A model generated the notes under the pieces. That model did not search any database. It saw only the letters and a program-made list of their open reading frames with translations, and was not told the origin of the DNA. A stretch of 64,000 nucleotides of DNA, taken from contig JAUOZS010000001.1 in NCBI GenBank assembly GCA_032334055.1, forward strand, positions 4,178,001 to 4,242,000. Reading direction: 5' to 3'. Below, piece by piece: positions 16,418-24,594 of this stretch; the first letter of the stretch is position 1; each line of letters begins with the position of its first letter. Source of the stretch: Selenomonadales bacterium 4137-cl (GTDB taxonomy: Bacteria > Bacillota > Negativicutes > Sporomusales > UBA7701). The position numbers and the translations under genes are program-made.

Positions 16418-17770
16418 ATGAAGAAAACTCTCGTTACTCTTCTCGCGCTCGTTTTTGTGCTCGGCATCGCCGGCACCGCGATGGCCGCTCCGGCCAACCC
16501 CTTCGTTGATGTTCCTGCCAAGCACTGGGCTTACGGCGCAGTTGCTAAATTGGCGAAAGCCGGCGTAGTTGACGGCTATGGCGACGGCACCTTCCGCGGC
16601 GACCGCACCATGACCCGCTACGAAATGGCTCAGGTAGTTGCCAAGGCTATGGCTAAGTCCGAGAAGGCCGATGCTGAAACCAAGGCCCTCATCGACAAAC
16701 TGGCTGTCGAGTTCGCCGCCGAACTGAACAACCTCGGCGTCCGCGTTGCGAAACTCGAGAAAAACGCCTCCAACATCAAACTCAGCGGCGACGTTCGCCT
16801 GCGTTACATCCATCAGGACAAAGGCACCGCCAACCCGGCCTTCGCTCAGCGTTTCCGCCTGAACGCTCAGGCTGACATCAACGACACCACCAGCTTCTAC
16901 GCTCGCTGGGTCGTTCTCAACCACAACGCCATGGGTACCTACGGTCAGACTTACACCATTCCCGACTATACGACGCAAACTTCTACTCTGACCACCACTG
17001 CTACCAACGTTCTCACTGACGCCAACGTTACCGTCAAGAGCTTCCTGCCGAACATCTCCGCGAAAGCTGGCCGTTACAGCCTGAACATCGGCGAGACCCT
17101 CGGCTACGCTGGCACCACCGGCGGCTTTGACGGCGTCGAGTTCAGCTGGAAGGAAGGCAAAGCCGCTGTCCAACTCGGCTACGCTGACCCCGGCGCGACC
17201 TTCGCATACGCCAATTCCGACTTCGGTAGCAACCCGGCCTATAACCCCTACAACAACATTATGTACACCCAACTGGGGTACAAATTCGACGACAAAGTTA
17301 AGATGAGCGCTTGGTACATGAAGAACCAGGATCAGGGCGACGCCGCCAAGAAACTTATGAAAGTTTGGGGCGTTGGCGCCACCTGGAATCTGAACAAAGA
17401 CTGGACCTTCGTAGCCGACTACTGGAAAAATAGCGCCGAGACTGTCAAGACCATCGCAGGCAAATCTCCCGTTGGCAACGTTTACCGTCTGCAATACGGC
17501 CAGATGAAACCGGCTGTTCCCGGCAGCTGGCAGGCCCATGTTGAGTACACCAAGATGGAAGCCGGCTCCAACGACAGCGCTTTCACCGGTTTCTACACCG
17601 TCGTAACCAACGTCAAGTCCTGGGATGTTCAGTACGCCTACACCATGGCCAAAAACGTCACCATGGAAGCTATCTACCAGTTCAACATGAAGAATGCTGC
17701 GACCGGCAATGACTACTATGCTGGCAACGGTTCCAACCGTACCCGCATCCAGTTCAACTTCATGTTCTAA
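16418..17770 (+). CDS. SLH-domain outer-membrane porin, OmpM-like (copy 2)
   Basis: A 450-residue paralogue of the porin at 14393. It has a signal peptide (1-23, ending AMA), an SLH domain (about 27-77, FVDVPAKHWAYGAV and TRYEMA), a coiled-coil segment (about 80-118) and a beta-barrel (about 120-450) ending in Met-Phe. The SLH half is nearly identical to copy 1 while the barrels differ, so the two may form different channels attached to peptidoglycan in the same way. The Shine-Dalgarno aaggagg is 8 bases before the ATG and can pair with upstream leader segments. It is likely a very abundant outer-membrane protein. Confidence 0.94.
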   Translation: MKKTLVTLLALVFVLGIAGTAMAAPANPFVDVPAKHWAYGAVAKLAKAGVVDGYGDGTFRGDRTMTRYEMAQVVAKAMAKSEKADAETKALIDKLAVEFAAELNNLGVRVAKLEKNASNIKLSGDVRLRYIHQDKGTANPAFAQRFRLNAQADINDTTSFYARWVVLNHNAMGTYGQTYTIPDYTTQTSTLTTTATNVLTDANVTVKSFLPNISAKAGRYSLNIGETLGYAGTTGGFDGVEFSWKEGKAAVQLGYADPGATFAYANSDFGSNPAYNPYNNIMYTQLGYKFDDKVKMSAWYMKNQDQGDAAKKLMKVWGVGATWNLNKDWTFVADYWKNSAETVKTIAGKSPVGNVYRLQYGQMKPAVPGSWQAHVEYTKMEAGSNDSAFTGFYTVVTNVKSWDVQYAYTMAKNVTMEAIYQFNMKNAATGNDYYAGNGSNRTRIQFNFMF

Positions 17771-17778
17771 GAACCCCG

Positions 17779-17813
17779 ATAGACCGTGCCGCAAGGCACG
17801 GTCTATTTTTTTT
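17779..17813 (+). terminator. terminator of SLH porin 2
   Basis: A perfect 12-bp stem (17779-17790 atagaccgtgcc with 17795-17806 ggcacggtctat) closes a GCAA tetraloop and is followed by a run of T. Confidence 0.96.
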
Positions 17814-17915
17814 GTCTCCCCAGAGATTTCTCGACATTATTTTACCTTCTCGGCAGGAACGTCCCAGCGGACGGCGAATAAATATATAACAAAATCAGGA
17901 AGGTGTGTGACAAAA

Positions 17916-18344
17916 ATGAAAAAACGTATTATCATCGGCCTGTTGGTATTCTGCCTTGCGTCCGTCGCCGCCGTTCCCGCCACCCAGGCCTTCAACTTCG
18001 GCGACATCCTCAAAGTCGGCGGCGTCGCCATCCTGGTTGACCGGTTCGCCGGACCGCTCAATAACTTCATCAACTCTCTCACCGCCAAGCATAACGCCGG
18101 CAGCGACTACGCCACCAAGGTCGTGCCCATCATCACCCTCGGCAGCGGCGGCTACGTCGGGGCCGCGCAGATAACAGGGCCGCAGGACCTTGTCGACAAA
18201 ACCAAGGCCGCCCTCCAGGTTGAGGCGGATTTCAACAGCCAGCTTCGCGTAAAGGCCCTTATCCCCATTGACAGCAAGAACCCGGTAAATTTTTCGCGGG
18301 TGCAGGGGGTCGGCGTGTCGGCGATGATCGACGTCCGCATCTAA
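17916..18344 (+). CDS. small secreted protein of unknown function
   Basis: A 142-residue protein with a clear signal peptide (1-25, MKKRIII then a hydrophobic core, ending ATQA). The mature part is small and mixed alpha/beta, with Gly-rich stretches (LGSGGYVGAAQITGP) and the ending GVGVSAMIDVRI. No domain is recognised. It has its own Shine-Dalgarno (aggaaggtg) and is closed by a terminator, so it is probably a single-gene unit. Its location between the SLH porin and other envelope genes suggests a periplasmic or outer-membrane-associated role, by inference only. The frame is open further upstream, but ATG 17916 is the only start that gives a signal peptide. Confidence 0.75.
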   Translation: MKKRIIIGLLVFCLASVAAVPATQAFNFGDILKVGGVAILVDRFAGPLNNFINSLTAKHNAGSDYATKVVPIITLGSGGYVGAAQITGPQDLVDKTKAALQVEADFNSQLRVKALIPIDSKNPVNFSRVQGVGVSAMIDVRI

Positions 18345-18352
18345 AAAATCCG

Positions 18353-18386
18353 TATCCTGTCGCGGTGCGGCAGGATATTTCTTTTT
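18353..18386 (+). terminator. terminator after the small secreted protein
   Basis: An 11-bp stem with one G-U pair (18353-18363 tatcctgtcgc with 18367-18377 gcggcaggata) and a 3-base loop is followed by a T-rich run. Confidence 0.9.
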
Positions 18387-18429
18387 CCGCCACGAAATAT
18401 TGTGGCAATACGAGTGAGGAGGAAGACTG

Positions 18430-19344
18430 ATGCGCAAGATATTGATCTGCACCCTTATCGCGATCCTGGCCTTTTCCGGCCTTGCCGCCGCCCAAAGCAA
18501 CGCCGAGATGACGGTCCTCGACAAGGCGGCGGCGGTGGAGAAGCTCCTCTACGGGACGGAGCAGACGGGATCGCTGGTCGAGCGGGCCGCCAAGATCGAG
18601 AGAGATATGTATGGCCGGGAGACTAACGACCCCCTGATCACCAAGGTGGACCGCGTCTACGGATATTTGAAGGAGAACTCGGCGGGTATGCCGTCATTTA
18701 CCATCAAGCTAAACGCCGTGGAATGGATGCTGTCCCACGATATCGGCTCCCAGCCGGTCAAAGTCCGGCTTGAGAATCTGGAACGGGTCATGTTCGGCAG
18801 TGTAGCCCAGGGCTCGTTCGACGGCAGGCTGACAAAGCTGGTTCAGCTGGCGTTTCCCGCCGGACAGGTTGAGGTCGAAAGCGCCAGCATCGTCAAGGAC
18901 AGCCTGGTGAAGATTAAAATAACAACGCCGCTTGATTCAAAGAGCAACCGCACAGGTGACGCGGTATCCTTCCAGGTGGCGGAAGACGTCTACGTCGGCG
19001 GTGTGATGGTGATCGGCAAGGGCGCTTCCGGCACCGGCAAGGTGACCAAGGTAGAGCCGGCGCGAAATTTTGGCCGCGACGCCAAGCTGGAGATATCCTT
19101 CGACAATATCGTATCGATCGATGGCACCACCATTGAAACAATCCTCGGCGAGAAAGCCAAGGAAGAGACAAAGTCGATGGCCAAAGCAGCGGGCGCGACG
19201 GTCGCCGGCCTCGTCGTCCTGGGGCCCATCGGCATCGTGGGCGGCGCCTTCGTGCAGGGGCAGGACATAACCATCCCGGCCGGAACGATGCTCTACATCC
19301 AGACCAAGGCCGACTCCGAAGTGTACGGCATAAAGACGAAATAA
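18430..19344 (+). CDS. secreted protein with internal repeats, unknown function
   Basis: A 304-residue protein with a signal peptide (1-21, ending LAAA). The first half of the mature protein (about 25-140) repeats a motif of the form aromatic-Gly, a few residues, Leu/Phe, x2, Arg/Lys, then hydrophobic-Glu-Arg-x-Met-aromatic-Gly; examples are LLYGTEQTGSLVERAAKIER and NLERVMFGSVAQGSFDGR. The second half is a beta-rich region resembling a small secreted barrel (SNRTGDAVSFQVAEDVYVGG, ITIPAGTMLYIQTKA), with a Gly/Ala/Val hydrophobic helix near 255-280 (AGATVAGLVVLGPIGIVGG). No family is named with confidence. It has a good gaggagga and its own terminator, and there is no C-terminal Phe. Confidence 0.75.
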   Translation: MRKILICTLIAILAFSGLAAAQSNAEMTVLDKAAAVEKLLYGTEQTGSLVERAAKIERDMYGRETNDPLITKVDRVYGYLKENSAGMPSFTIKLNAVEWMLSHDIGSQPVKVRLENLERVMFGSVAQGSFDGRLTKLVQLAFPAGQVEVESASIVKDSLVKIKITTPLDSKSNRTGDAVSFQVAEDVYVGGVMVIGKGASGTGKVTKVEPARNFGRDAKLEISFDNIVSIDGTTIETILGEKAKEETKSMAKAAGATVAGLVVLGPIGIVGGAFVQGQDITIPAGTMLYIQTKADSEVYGIKTK

Positions 19345-19353
19345 GGAATAGGG

Positions 19354-19386
19354 ACGGAAAGGGCCGCAGTCGCGGCCTTTTCCCGT
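19354..19386 (+). terminator. terminator after the repeat-containing secreted protein
   Basis: A stem formed by 19354-19367 (acgg plus aaagggccgc) and 19372-19386 (gcggcctttt plus cccgt) around an agtc loop, nine bases after the stop. The T content lies partly inside the stem. Confidence 0.8.
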
Positions 19387-19495
19387 TTCTGCATAGTATT
19401 GCCTGACCCCGATGGGCAGGAGATAGAGGACATTTGTAGAATAATCTTTAAGATTGGAGATAATATATACAACATTTGGAATATAGGAGAAAAAC

Positions 19496-20872
19496 ATGCC
19501 AATAATGAAAAAAATGCTAGGCGGAGTGCTCCTTGCATCGCTGATAGCGTTTCCGCTCACGGCGGCGGCCGCCGATAAGGACAAGGAAGCAAAGCCGAAG
19601 TCTCAAGCCCCGATCGTCATAGAGGCGGACGAGATATACTTCAGCGACCTGAACGGCACCATGTTCGCCAAGGGGACCGTGGTCATAACCCAGGATAAGA
19701 CGAGCCTAAAGGGCGACCTAATCCGCGGCAACGCCAAACAGAACCAGATCTGGATCGACGACAAGGCCAATTACAGCGAACCGGGGGTTACTCTCGACGG
19801 CTCGCAGATAAACTATAACTACGGCAACAAAAACGGGTCGATCGCGACGGCCTCGGGTAAAATCGGCAAGGATATTGTCGTCGGGCAGAAAATTGAGCTG
19901 CTCCCCGGCGAATATATCATCCACGACGGTACGATAACCGGCTGTCCCGCCAAAGTTCCCGACTACCACGTCAGTGCGACCAGGGTGGAAATCTGGCCGA
20001 ACGACAAGATGATCGCCTATAACGCTAAATTCTGGATAAAGAATACCGTCATCTACTCGATGCCCAAATACCAGAAGTCGCTGCGCAAGGACGCTGCCAG
20101 CGAGTTTCCCGAGATAGGGCATTCCAGCAACGATGGCGCCTACATCAGGCAGCACCTTGAATACCCCTTCGACGATAAGTTCTCCGCTTATACCGACCTC
20201 GCCTACTACTCGCGGCGTGGCTTCAGGCCTCTCTATGGCTTGACAGACCGGGAGAAAGGTTTCACCCTGGGGGTTGTTTACGGCTACAGCGTCGACGGCA
20301 ATGACAACTGGGTCAAGCGGGAACCGGAGTTCAGCCTCTCGTTCGACACCAGGCAGTTGTTTTCACTGCCGATAAATTACTCCGTATGGGGCAGTTACGG
20401 GCGCTGGAACGACTTTACGAAGTCCAGCTGGCAGAAAAGCTACGGCGTCTATTTTACCGGTTTCCCGATCAAATTCGGATCGTCGACTAGCCTGGTGCTG
20501 GGCACCGGTTTTTCCAACACCAAGCAGAGCTATAACAATTCGTCAAACAATTCCTATGTCTACGACGCCACGCTCACGAGCGAATGGTCCCCCGAATTGA
20601 GCACATTCCTAGCTTACCACTACCGGCGCAACATCTCCGACCTCTTCTCCTACAACCGTCCGGAAATGGCGCGTGAAGGCGACTTCGGCTTTAGCTACCA
20701 GGTAGACCGTCTGAATAAGTTATCGTTCGTCTGGGCGTACGATATCGGTTACAGCCGGCTCCATGATGCAGACCTGACCTGGTCTCACAACCTGCATTGC
20801 TGGCAGGCTGACATAACCTACCGCTTCAAACGCAGCCAGTTGCAGGTAAGGTTCGCCACGAAAAAATTCTAG
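19496..20872 (+). CDS. lptD: LPS assembly outer-membrane protein LptD, short form
   Basis: A 458-residue LptD-like protein with a signal peptide (about 1-26, ending AAAA). A periplasmic OstA-like jellyroll follows (about 37-145, IVIEADEIYFSDLNGTM, GTVVITQDKTSLKGD). The conserved TITGCPAKVPDYHV segment near 150 leads into a beta-barrel (about 185-458) ending in Lys-Phe. LptD is the outer-membrane gate that inserts LPS on the cell surface. E. coli LptD has 784 residues, so the barrel here is much smaller. The ATG at 19496 follows taggag at good spacing; ATG 19505 is an alternative. It lies far from the lptCABF set but in the same envelope cluster. No lptE was recognised. Confidence 0.86.
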   Translation: MPIMKKMLGGVLLASLIAFPLTAAAADKDKEAKPKSQAPIVIEADEIYFSDLNGTMFAKGTVVITQDKTSLKGDLIRGNAKQNQIWIDDKANYSEPGVTLDGSQINYNYGNKNGSIATASGKIGKDIVVGQKIELLPGEYIIHDGTITGCPAKVPDYHVSATRVEIWPNDKMIAYNAKFWIKNTVIYSMPKYQKSLRKDAASEFPEIGHSSNDGAYIRQHLEYPFDDKFSAYTDLAYYSRRGFRPLYGLTDREKGFTLGVVYGYSVDGNDNWVKREPEFSLSFDTRQLFSLPINYSVWGSYGRWNDFTKSSWQKSYGVYFTGFPIKFGSSTSLVLGTGFSNTKQSYNNSSNNSYVYDATLTSEWSPELSTFLAYHYRRNISDLFSYNRPEMAREGDFGFSYQVDRLNKLSFVWAYDIGYSRLHDADLTWSHNLHCWQADITYRFKRSQLQVRFATKKF

Positions 20873-20891
20873 CCCCTAAGGAGAGCAGCCT

Positions 20892-21902
20892 GTGGATTCT
20901 GGACTCGCGAGGTTAATCGACAATCTGTCCGGCCATAGGATCATGGTCATCGGCGACATGGTGGCCGACGTTTACCTCGAAGGAATAATCTCCCGCATCT
21001 CGCGGGAGGCGCCGGTGCTGGTGCTTGAACACGGCGGCGAAAATGTGGTCCCCGGCGGGGCCGCTAACGCCGTCCATAACGCCGCCACCCTCGGCGGCGA
21101 CGCCTTTGCCGTCGGCGTCGTCGGCGAAGACGCGGCTGGCCGCGAACTCGCCGCAATCCTGGCCGGCAAGAAAGTTCACACCGCCGGCCTCATCATCGAC
21201 CCCGCCCGGCCCACGATAACCAAAACGCGGGTGATGGCGGGCGGCCTGGCGACTGTCAGGCAGCAGATCGTGCGCATCGACCGCGAAGCCAAGGACAGCC
21301 TCAGCCCCGCCGTCGAAGCGCGCCTCCTGGAGTATATCGGCGCCCATATAGAAACCATGGCCGCCGTAGTCATCAGCGACTACGGCAGCATAACACTGTC
21401 GCCGGCGGTGCGCGACATGGTCATCGCGGCCTGTCGCCGCCGGGACATCCCCTGCATCGTAGATTCGCGCTACAACATCCTCGCCTTTGCCGGGGCGACG
21501 GTCGTCAAACAAAACGAGGCCGAGGTTGCGGCCGCGCTCGGGTACAAGAACCTTGACGCCGAAAGCGCGCTCGTGGAAGCGGGCGAACGGATGCTGGCCG
21601 CGATGCAGGCCGAAGCGCTTCTTCTTACCCGCGGTCCCGACGGCATGAGCCTGTTCGAGGCCGGCGGCAGAGTCACCCATATCCCGGTCTCCAACGTAAG
21701 CGAAGTCTTCGACGTCACCGGCGCGGGCGATACAGCCGTCGTCACCGCCGCGCTGGCGTTGGCAGCAGGCGCCTCGTACGTCGAGGCGGCCAGGCTGGCA
21801 AACTTCGCGGCCGGCATCGTCGTCAAGAAGCCGGGCACGGCGACGACAACAACGGCGGAATTACGCGAGGCGGTAGGAGTGTACAATGAAAATAATCGCT
21901 AG
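20892..21902 (+). CDS. rfaE1: heptose-7-phosphate kinase, RfaE1/HldE kinase-domain paralogue 1
   Basis: A PfkB/ribokinase-fold kinase of 336 residues, related to the kinase domain of HldE that makes heptose-1,7-bisphosphate. VIGDMVADVYLEG lies at 19-31, PGGAANAVHNAATLG near 55 and the catalytic VTGAGDTAVV near 275. The start is GTG at 20892 after ctaaggaga. It overlaps the adenylyltransferase gene by 17 bases, as if a fused HldE had been split. A second, more canonical kinase copy is at 27138. This copy departs from the usual signature (ADVYLEG instead of LDRYYFG), so it may prefer another heptose or anomer. Confidence 0.82.
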   Translation: MDSGLARLIDNLSGHRIMVIGDMVADVYLEGIISRISREAPVLVLEHGGENVVPGGAANAVHNAATLGGDAFAVGVVGEDAAGRELAAILAGKKVHTAGLIIDPARPTITKTRVMAGGLATVRQQIVRIDREAKDSLSPAVEARLLEYIGAHIETMAAVVISDYGSITLSPAVRDMVIAACRRRDIPCIVDSRYNILAFAGATVVKQNEAEVAAALGYKNLDAESALVEAGERMLAAMQAEALLLTRGPDGMSLFEAGGRVTHIPVSNVSEVFDVTGAGDTAVVTAALALAAGASYVEAARLANFAAGIVVKKPGTATTTTAELREAVGVYNENNR

Positions 21903-22374
21903 GGACGAAGCGAAAACCATCGCCGCCGGCCTAAAAACCGCCGGGCATACGCTCGTTTTCACCAACGGCTGCTTCGATATCCTCCACGCCGGCCATGTGC
22001 GCTACCTGGCGGCTGCCAGGCAATTAGGCGACCGGCTGATCGTCGGCCTCAACAGCGACCAATCCGTGAAAAGCTTTAAAGGAGCCGACCGGCCGATAAA
22101 TTCCCAGGACGACCGGGCCGAAGTACTGGCCGCTCTGGCGGCGGTCGACCATGTCGTGGTATTCGGCGACCGGACGGCCGAGGGACTGGTGTCCGAAATC
22201 AAACCCGATATATACGTCAAGGGAGGCGACTACCGTGTGGAGGACCTTCCCGAGGCCAAGATCGTGGCGGCGTACGGCGGGCGCACGGTGCTCATTCCCG
22301 AGGTTCCGGGCCGCTCGTCCAGCAATATCATCGACAAAATAAAGGAGACTGCTTCCCGTGGTCCCAAGAGCTGA
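21886..22374 (+). CDS. rfaE2: D-glycero-D-manno-heptose 1-phosphate adenylyltransferase
   Basis: A 162-residue stand-alone version of the C-terminal HldE domain. It transfers AMP to heptose-1-phosphate to give ADP-D,D-heptose. The nucleotidyltransferase HxGH motif is HAGH at 34-37 within FTNGCFDILHAGHVRYL. VGLNSDQSVKSFKG near 50 and GRSSSNIIDKI near the C-terminus (the ISSS-type ATP motif) complete the signature. It begins inside the kinase gene and overlaps the next heptosyltransferase gene by 17 bases, giving a tight three-gene group. Confidence 0.95.
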   Translation: MKIIARDEAKTIAAGLKTAGHTLVFTNGCFDILHAGHVRYLAAARQLGDRLIVGLNSDQSVKSFKGADRPINSQDDRAEVLAALAAVDHVVVFGDRTAEGLVSEIKPDIYVKGGDYRVEDLPEAKIVAAYGGRTVLIPEVPGRSSSNIIDKIKETASRGPKS

Positions 22375-23398
22375 CCGTACCTATACGAATATTCTCATCG
22401 TCAAGCTCAGCGCCATCGGCGACGTGGTCCACGCCCTGCCGGTGGCTTATGCATTGAAACAGTGCTTTCCCGCCGCCCGCATCACCTGGGTGGTGGAGAA
22501 GCCCGCCTACGACCTGCTCGCCAACAACCCATGCATCGACGAAATAATCGTTTTCGATAAGCCGAAGCTGAAAAAAGTATCCGGCATCTTTACGTACGCT
22601 CCTGGTTTTGTCAGGCTGCTCAGATCGCGGCGTTTCGACCTGGCCCTCGACCTGCAGGCGCTGTTCAAGAGCGGCGCCATCGCCTACATGAGCGGCGCAC
22701 CCGAGCGCTACGTATACTGCAACACCCGCGAACTGAGCGACAAGCTCAGTCGGCGGATCTGCGGCCCCCATCAGGACGGTCATGTCGTCGAGCGGTACCT
22801 CGACGTGGTGAGGGCGCTCGGTTGTGAAGTCAAGCAAGTGGTATTCCCGATACATATCACCGACGGGGAAAGGCAGGCGGCGGCGAAAGCGGCCAAGGAA
22901 GCCGGCCTCGACCTCGACAGTCCCTATGTCCTCCTTTCTCCCGGTGCCAACTGGCCCAACAAACGCTGGCCCACAGCCTGCTTCGCCGCGCTCGCGGACA
23001 AGCTGCGGCAAGGCGGCCTCGTCTCCGTCGTCAGCGGCGGTCCCGGCGACGCTGCCCTGGCGGCGGAAATCGCCGCGGCGGCCGCCACGCCCCCGGTCGA
23101 CCTGACCGGCAAAACCTCACTCAAACAACTTACCCATATAATCAAGCACGCCCGGGCGTTTGTCGGCGGCGACACAGGGCCGATGCACCTGGCCGCGGCC
23201 TTGGCGACGCCGGTGGTCGCCCTGCACGGACCCACCGACACCATCCGCAACGGACCGTACGGCAGCGGCCACAAAGCCCTCGTGACGGCGCACAGTTGCG
23301 CCGGCTGCTGGCGGCGGGCCTGCCCCAAAGGGCTCGACTGCCTGGCGGGCATAACCGTCGAAGCGGTCCACGACGCATTAAATACAATACTGGGGTAG
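22358..23398 (+). CDS. LPS heptosyltransferase (GT9), WaaC-like
   Basis: A GT9 enzyme of 346 residues that transfers L,D-heptose from ADP-heptose to the inner core. IVKLSAIGDVVHALPV is the N-terminal family signature (about 11-26). LSPGANWPNKRWP near 190 and FVGGDTGPMHLAAALATP near 268 form the donor site. A C-terminal Cys cluster (CAGCWRRACPKGLDC) is common in this class. The N-terminal pattern is closest to heptosyltransferase I. The start is GTG at 22358 after aaaggaga, within the rfaE2 gene. It probably adds the first heptose to Kdo, but order cannot be proved here. Confidence 0.88.
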   Translation: MVPRADRTYTNILIVKLSAIGDVVHALPVAYALKQCFPAARITWVVEKPAYDLLANNPCIDEIIVFDKPKLKKVSGIFTYAPGFVRLLRSRRFDLALDLQALFKSGAIAYMSGAPERYVYCNTRELSDKLSRRICGPHQDGHVVERYLDVVRALGCEVKQVVFPIHITDGERQAAAKAAKEAGLDLDSPYVLLSPGANWPNKRWPTACFAALADKLRQGGLVSVVSGGPGDAALAAEIAAAAATPPVDLTGKTSLKQLTHIIKHARAFVGGDTGPMHLAAALATPVVALHGPTDTIRNGPYGSGHKALVTAHSCAGCWRRACPKGLDCLAGITVEAVHDALNTILG

Positions 23399-23402
23399 AA
23401 TA

Positions 23403-24428
23403 ATGCTTGATCCGGCGGCGATTAAAAAAATTCTTGTGATTAATCTGGCTTATCTTGGCGACGTCATCCTCTCTACTCCTGCGGTGAGGGCACTCAAAGC
23501 GGCTTATCCGGGGGGAGAAATTGACATGCTCGTCATACCATCCACTGCCCCGGTTGCCAATGGCAATCCCTACATTAGGCGGGTCATTGTCTATGACAAG
23601 CGTGGCCGGCACCGCAATCTTTTGCGATTATGGGAACTGATTAAACAACTGCGAGCTGAGAAATACGATCTGGCGGTGGCAATGAATTTCGCTCTCCGTA
23701 GTTCCCTCATGGCCTGGGCTACCGGTGCCAAATACAGACTGGGTTACGACGCCCAGCATGCTGCGCCCTTCCTCACGCACGTCGCTAGTTCCAGCCGGGC
23801 CGCAGTGAGGCACGAAACGGAAAACTATCTCGCGTTGCTAGAACCACTCGGTATCATAACGGAGGATACGTCCCTGACCTTCCGGGTTAATCAGGAAGCG
23901 GTCGTAGCGATGAGAAGTAAGGTCAAACTGACTTCCGCCCGCCCCGCCGTAGCAGTCTGCCCCTATGGCCGTCATCCGCTAAATAGTTGGACGGACCAAG
24001 GTTATGCCGAGCTCATTAAGTATTTTTCTCAGGATGGCGACTGCTATCTCATTGGCGGACAGGCTGAAAAAGAGTCGCTCGAAAAGCTCAATGCCCTAAG
24101 CGGAGGCGCCGCCACTGTGCTAGCTGGTACCTTGAGTATCAGCGAACTCGCAGCCTTACTACAAGCAGTCGATCTGTTGATTAGCGTCGATACCGGGCCT
24201 TTACACATCGCCGGCGCGGTGGGCACACCGATACTGGGGCTATTTGGCCGCTCAGACTTCAGGGTATGGGGACCAAAGGGCGTTAACAGCAAGGTGTTAT
24301 GCACGCAGCCGCCTTGCTGGCCCTGCTACCAACGGGAATGCGACCACCATGACTGCATGGGTAAACTCGGTCCCGCCGAAGTAATCGCCACTGCGGTGGC
24401 GATGCTCAAAGACCGGGATGTTTCCTAG
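23403..24428 (+). CDS. glycosyltransferase family 9 (heptosyltransferase)
   Basis: A 341-residue GT9 protein. ILVINLAYLGDVILSTPAVR at about 10-29 is the family start. VAVCPYGRHPLNSW near 185 replaces the usual GASWP/RW motif. LISVDTGPLHIAGAVGTP near 265 is the donor loop, and Cys residues follow at the C-terminus (CTQPPCWPCYQRECDHHDC). Base composition is more AT-rich than in the gene before it, suggesting a different history. It starts four bases after the preceding stop. It probably acts as the second or a later heptosyltransferase of the core; the acceptor is unknown. Confidence 0.85.
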   Translation: MLDPAAIKKILVINLAYLGDVILSTPAVRALKAAYPGGEIDMLVIPSTAPVANGNPYIRRVIVYDKRGRHRNLLRLWELIKQLRAEKYDLAVAMNFALRSSLMAWATGAKYRLGYDAQHAAPFLTHVASSSRAAVRHETENYLALLEPLGIITEDTSLTFRVNQEAVVAMRSKVKLTSARPAVAVCPYGRHPLNSWTDQGYAELIKYFSQDGDCYLIGGQAEKESLEKLNALSGGAATVLAGTLSISELAALLQAVDLLISVDTGPLHIAGAVGTPILGLFGRSDFRVWGPKGVNSKVLCTQPPCWPCYQRECDHHDCMGKLGPAEVIATAVAMLKDRDVS

Positions 24429-24464
24429 TAGTGGGTACCCGGGTTGGGAATGTGTAGGTAGGGT

Positions 24465-24526
24465 GTGTTAATTACCGGCGACAGTCGGATTAACACTGAA
24501 TGCAACTGCGTATTGTCACACGACAA
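24465..24526. repeat. two inverted repeats in the gap before the WaaE-like gene
   Basis: In the 166-base gap there are two dyads. gtgttaat (24465-24472) pairs with attaacac (24489-24496), with an inner ccg/cgg extension. ttgtc (24513-24517) pairs with gacaa (24522-24526) around acac. Neither is followed by a T-run, so they are not ordinary terminators. They could be operator sites or mRNA structures controlling the group that starts at 24595. Confidence 0.4.
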
Positions 24527-24594
24527 CGATGTTATTGGAAATTACCGCCGGCCGTGACGATCAAGGGGATGCCGGCAATGTTGGGAGGGTCTCG

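Noticed and set aside
16385..17794. 469-codon open frame on the minus strand across the second SLH porin
   Set aside because: It mirrors the porin, which has a signal peptide, SLH domain, strong ribosome site and terminator. The minus-strand frame is a by-product of biased codon use, has no ribosome site and no family features.
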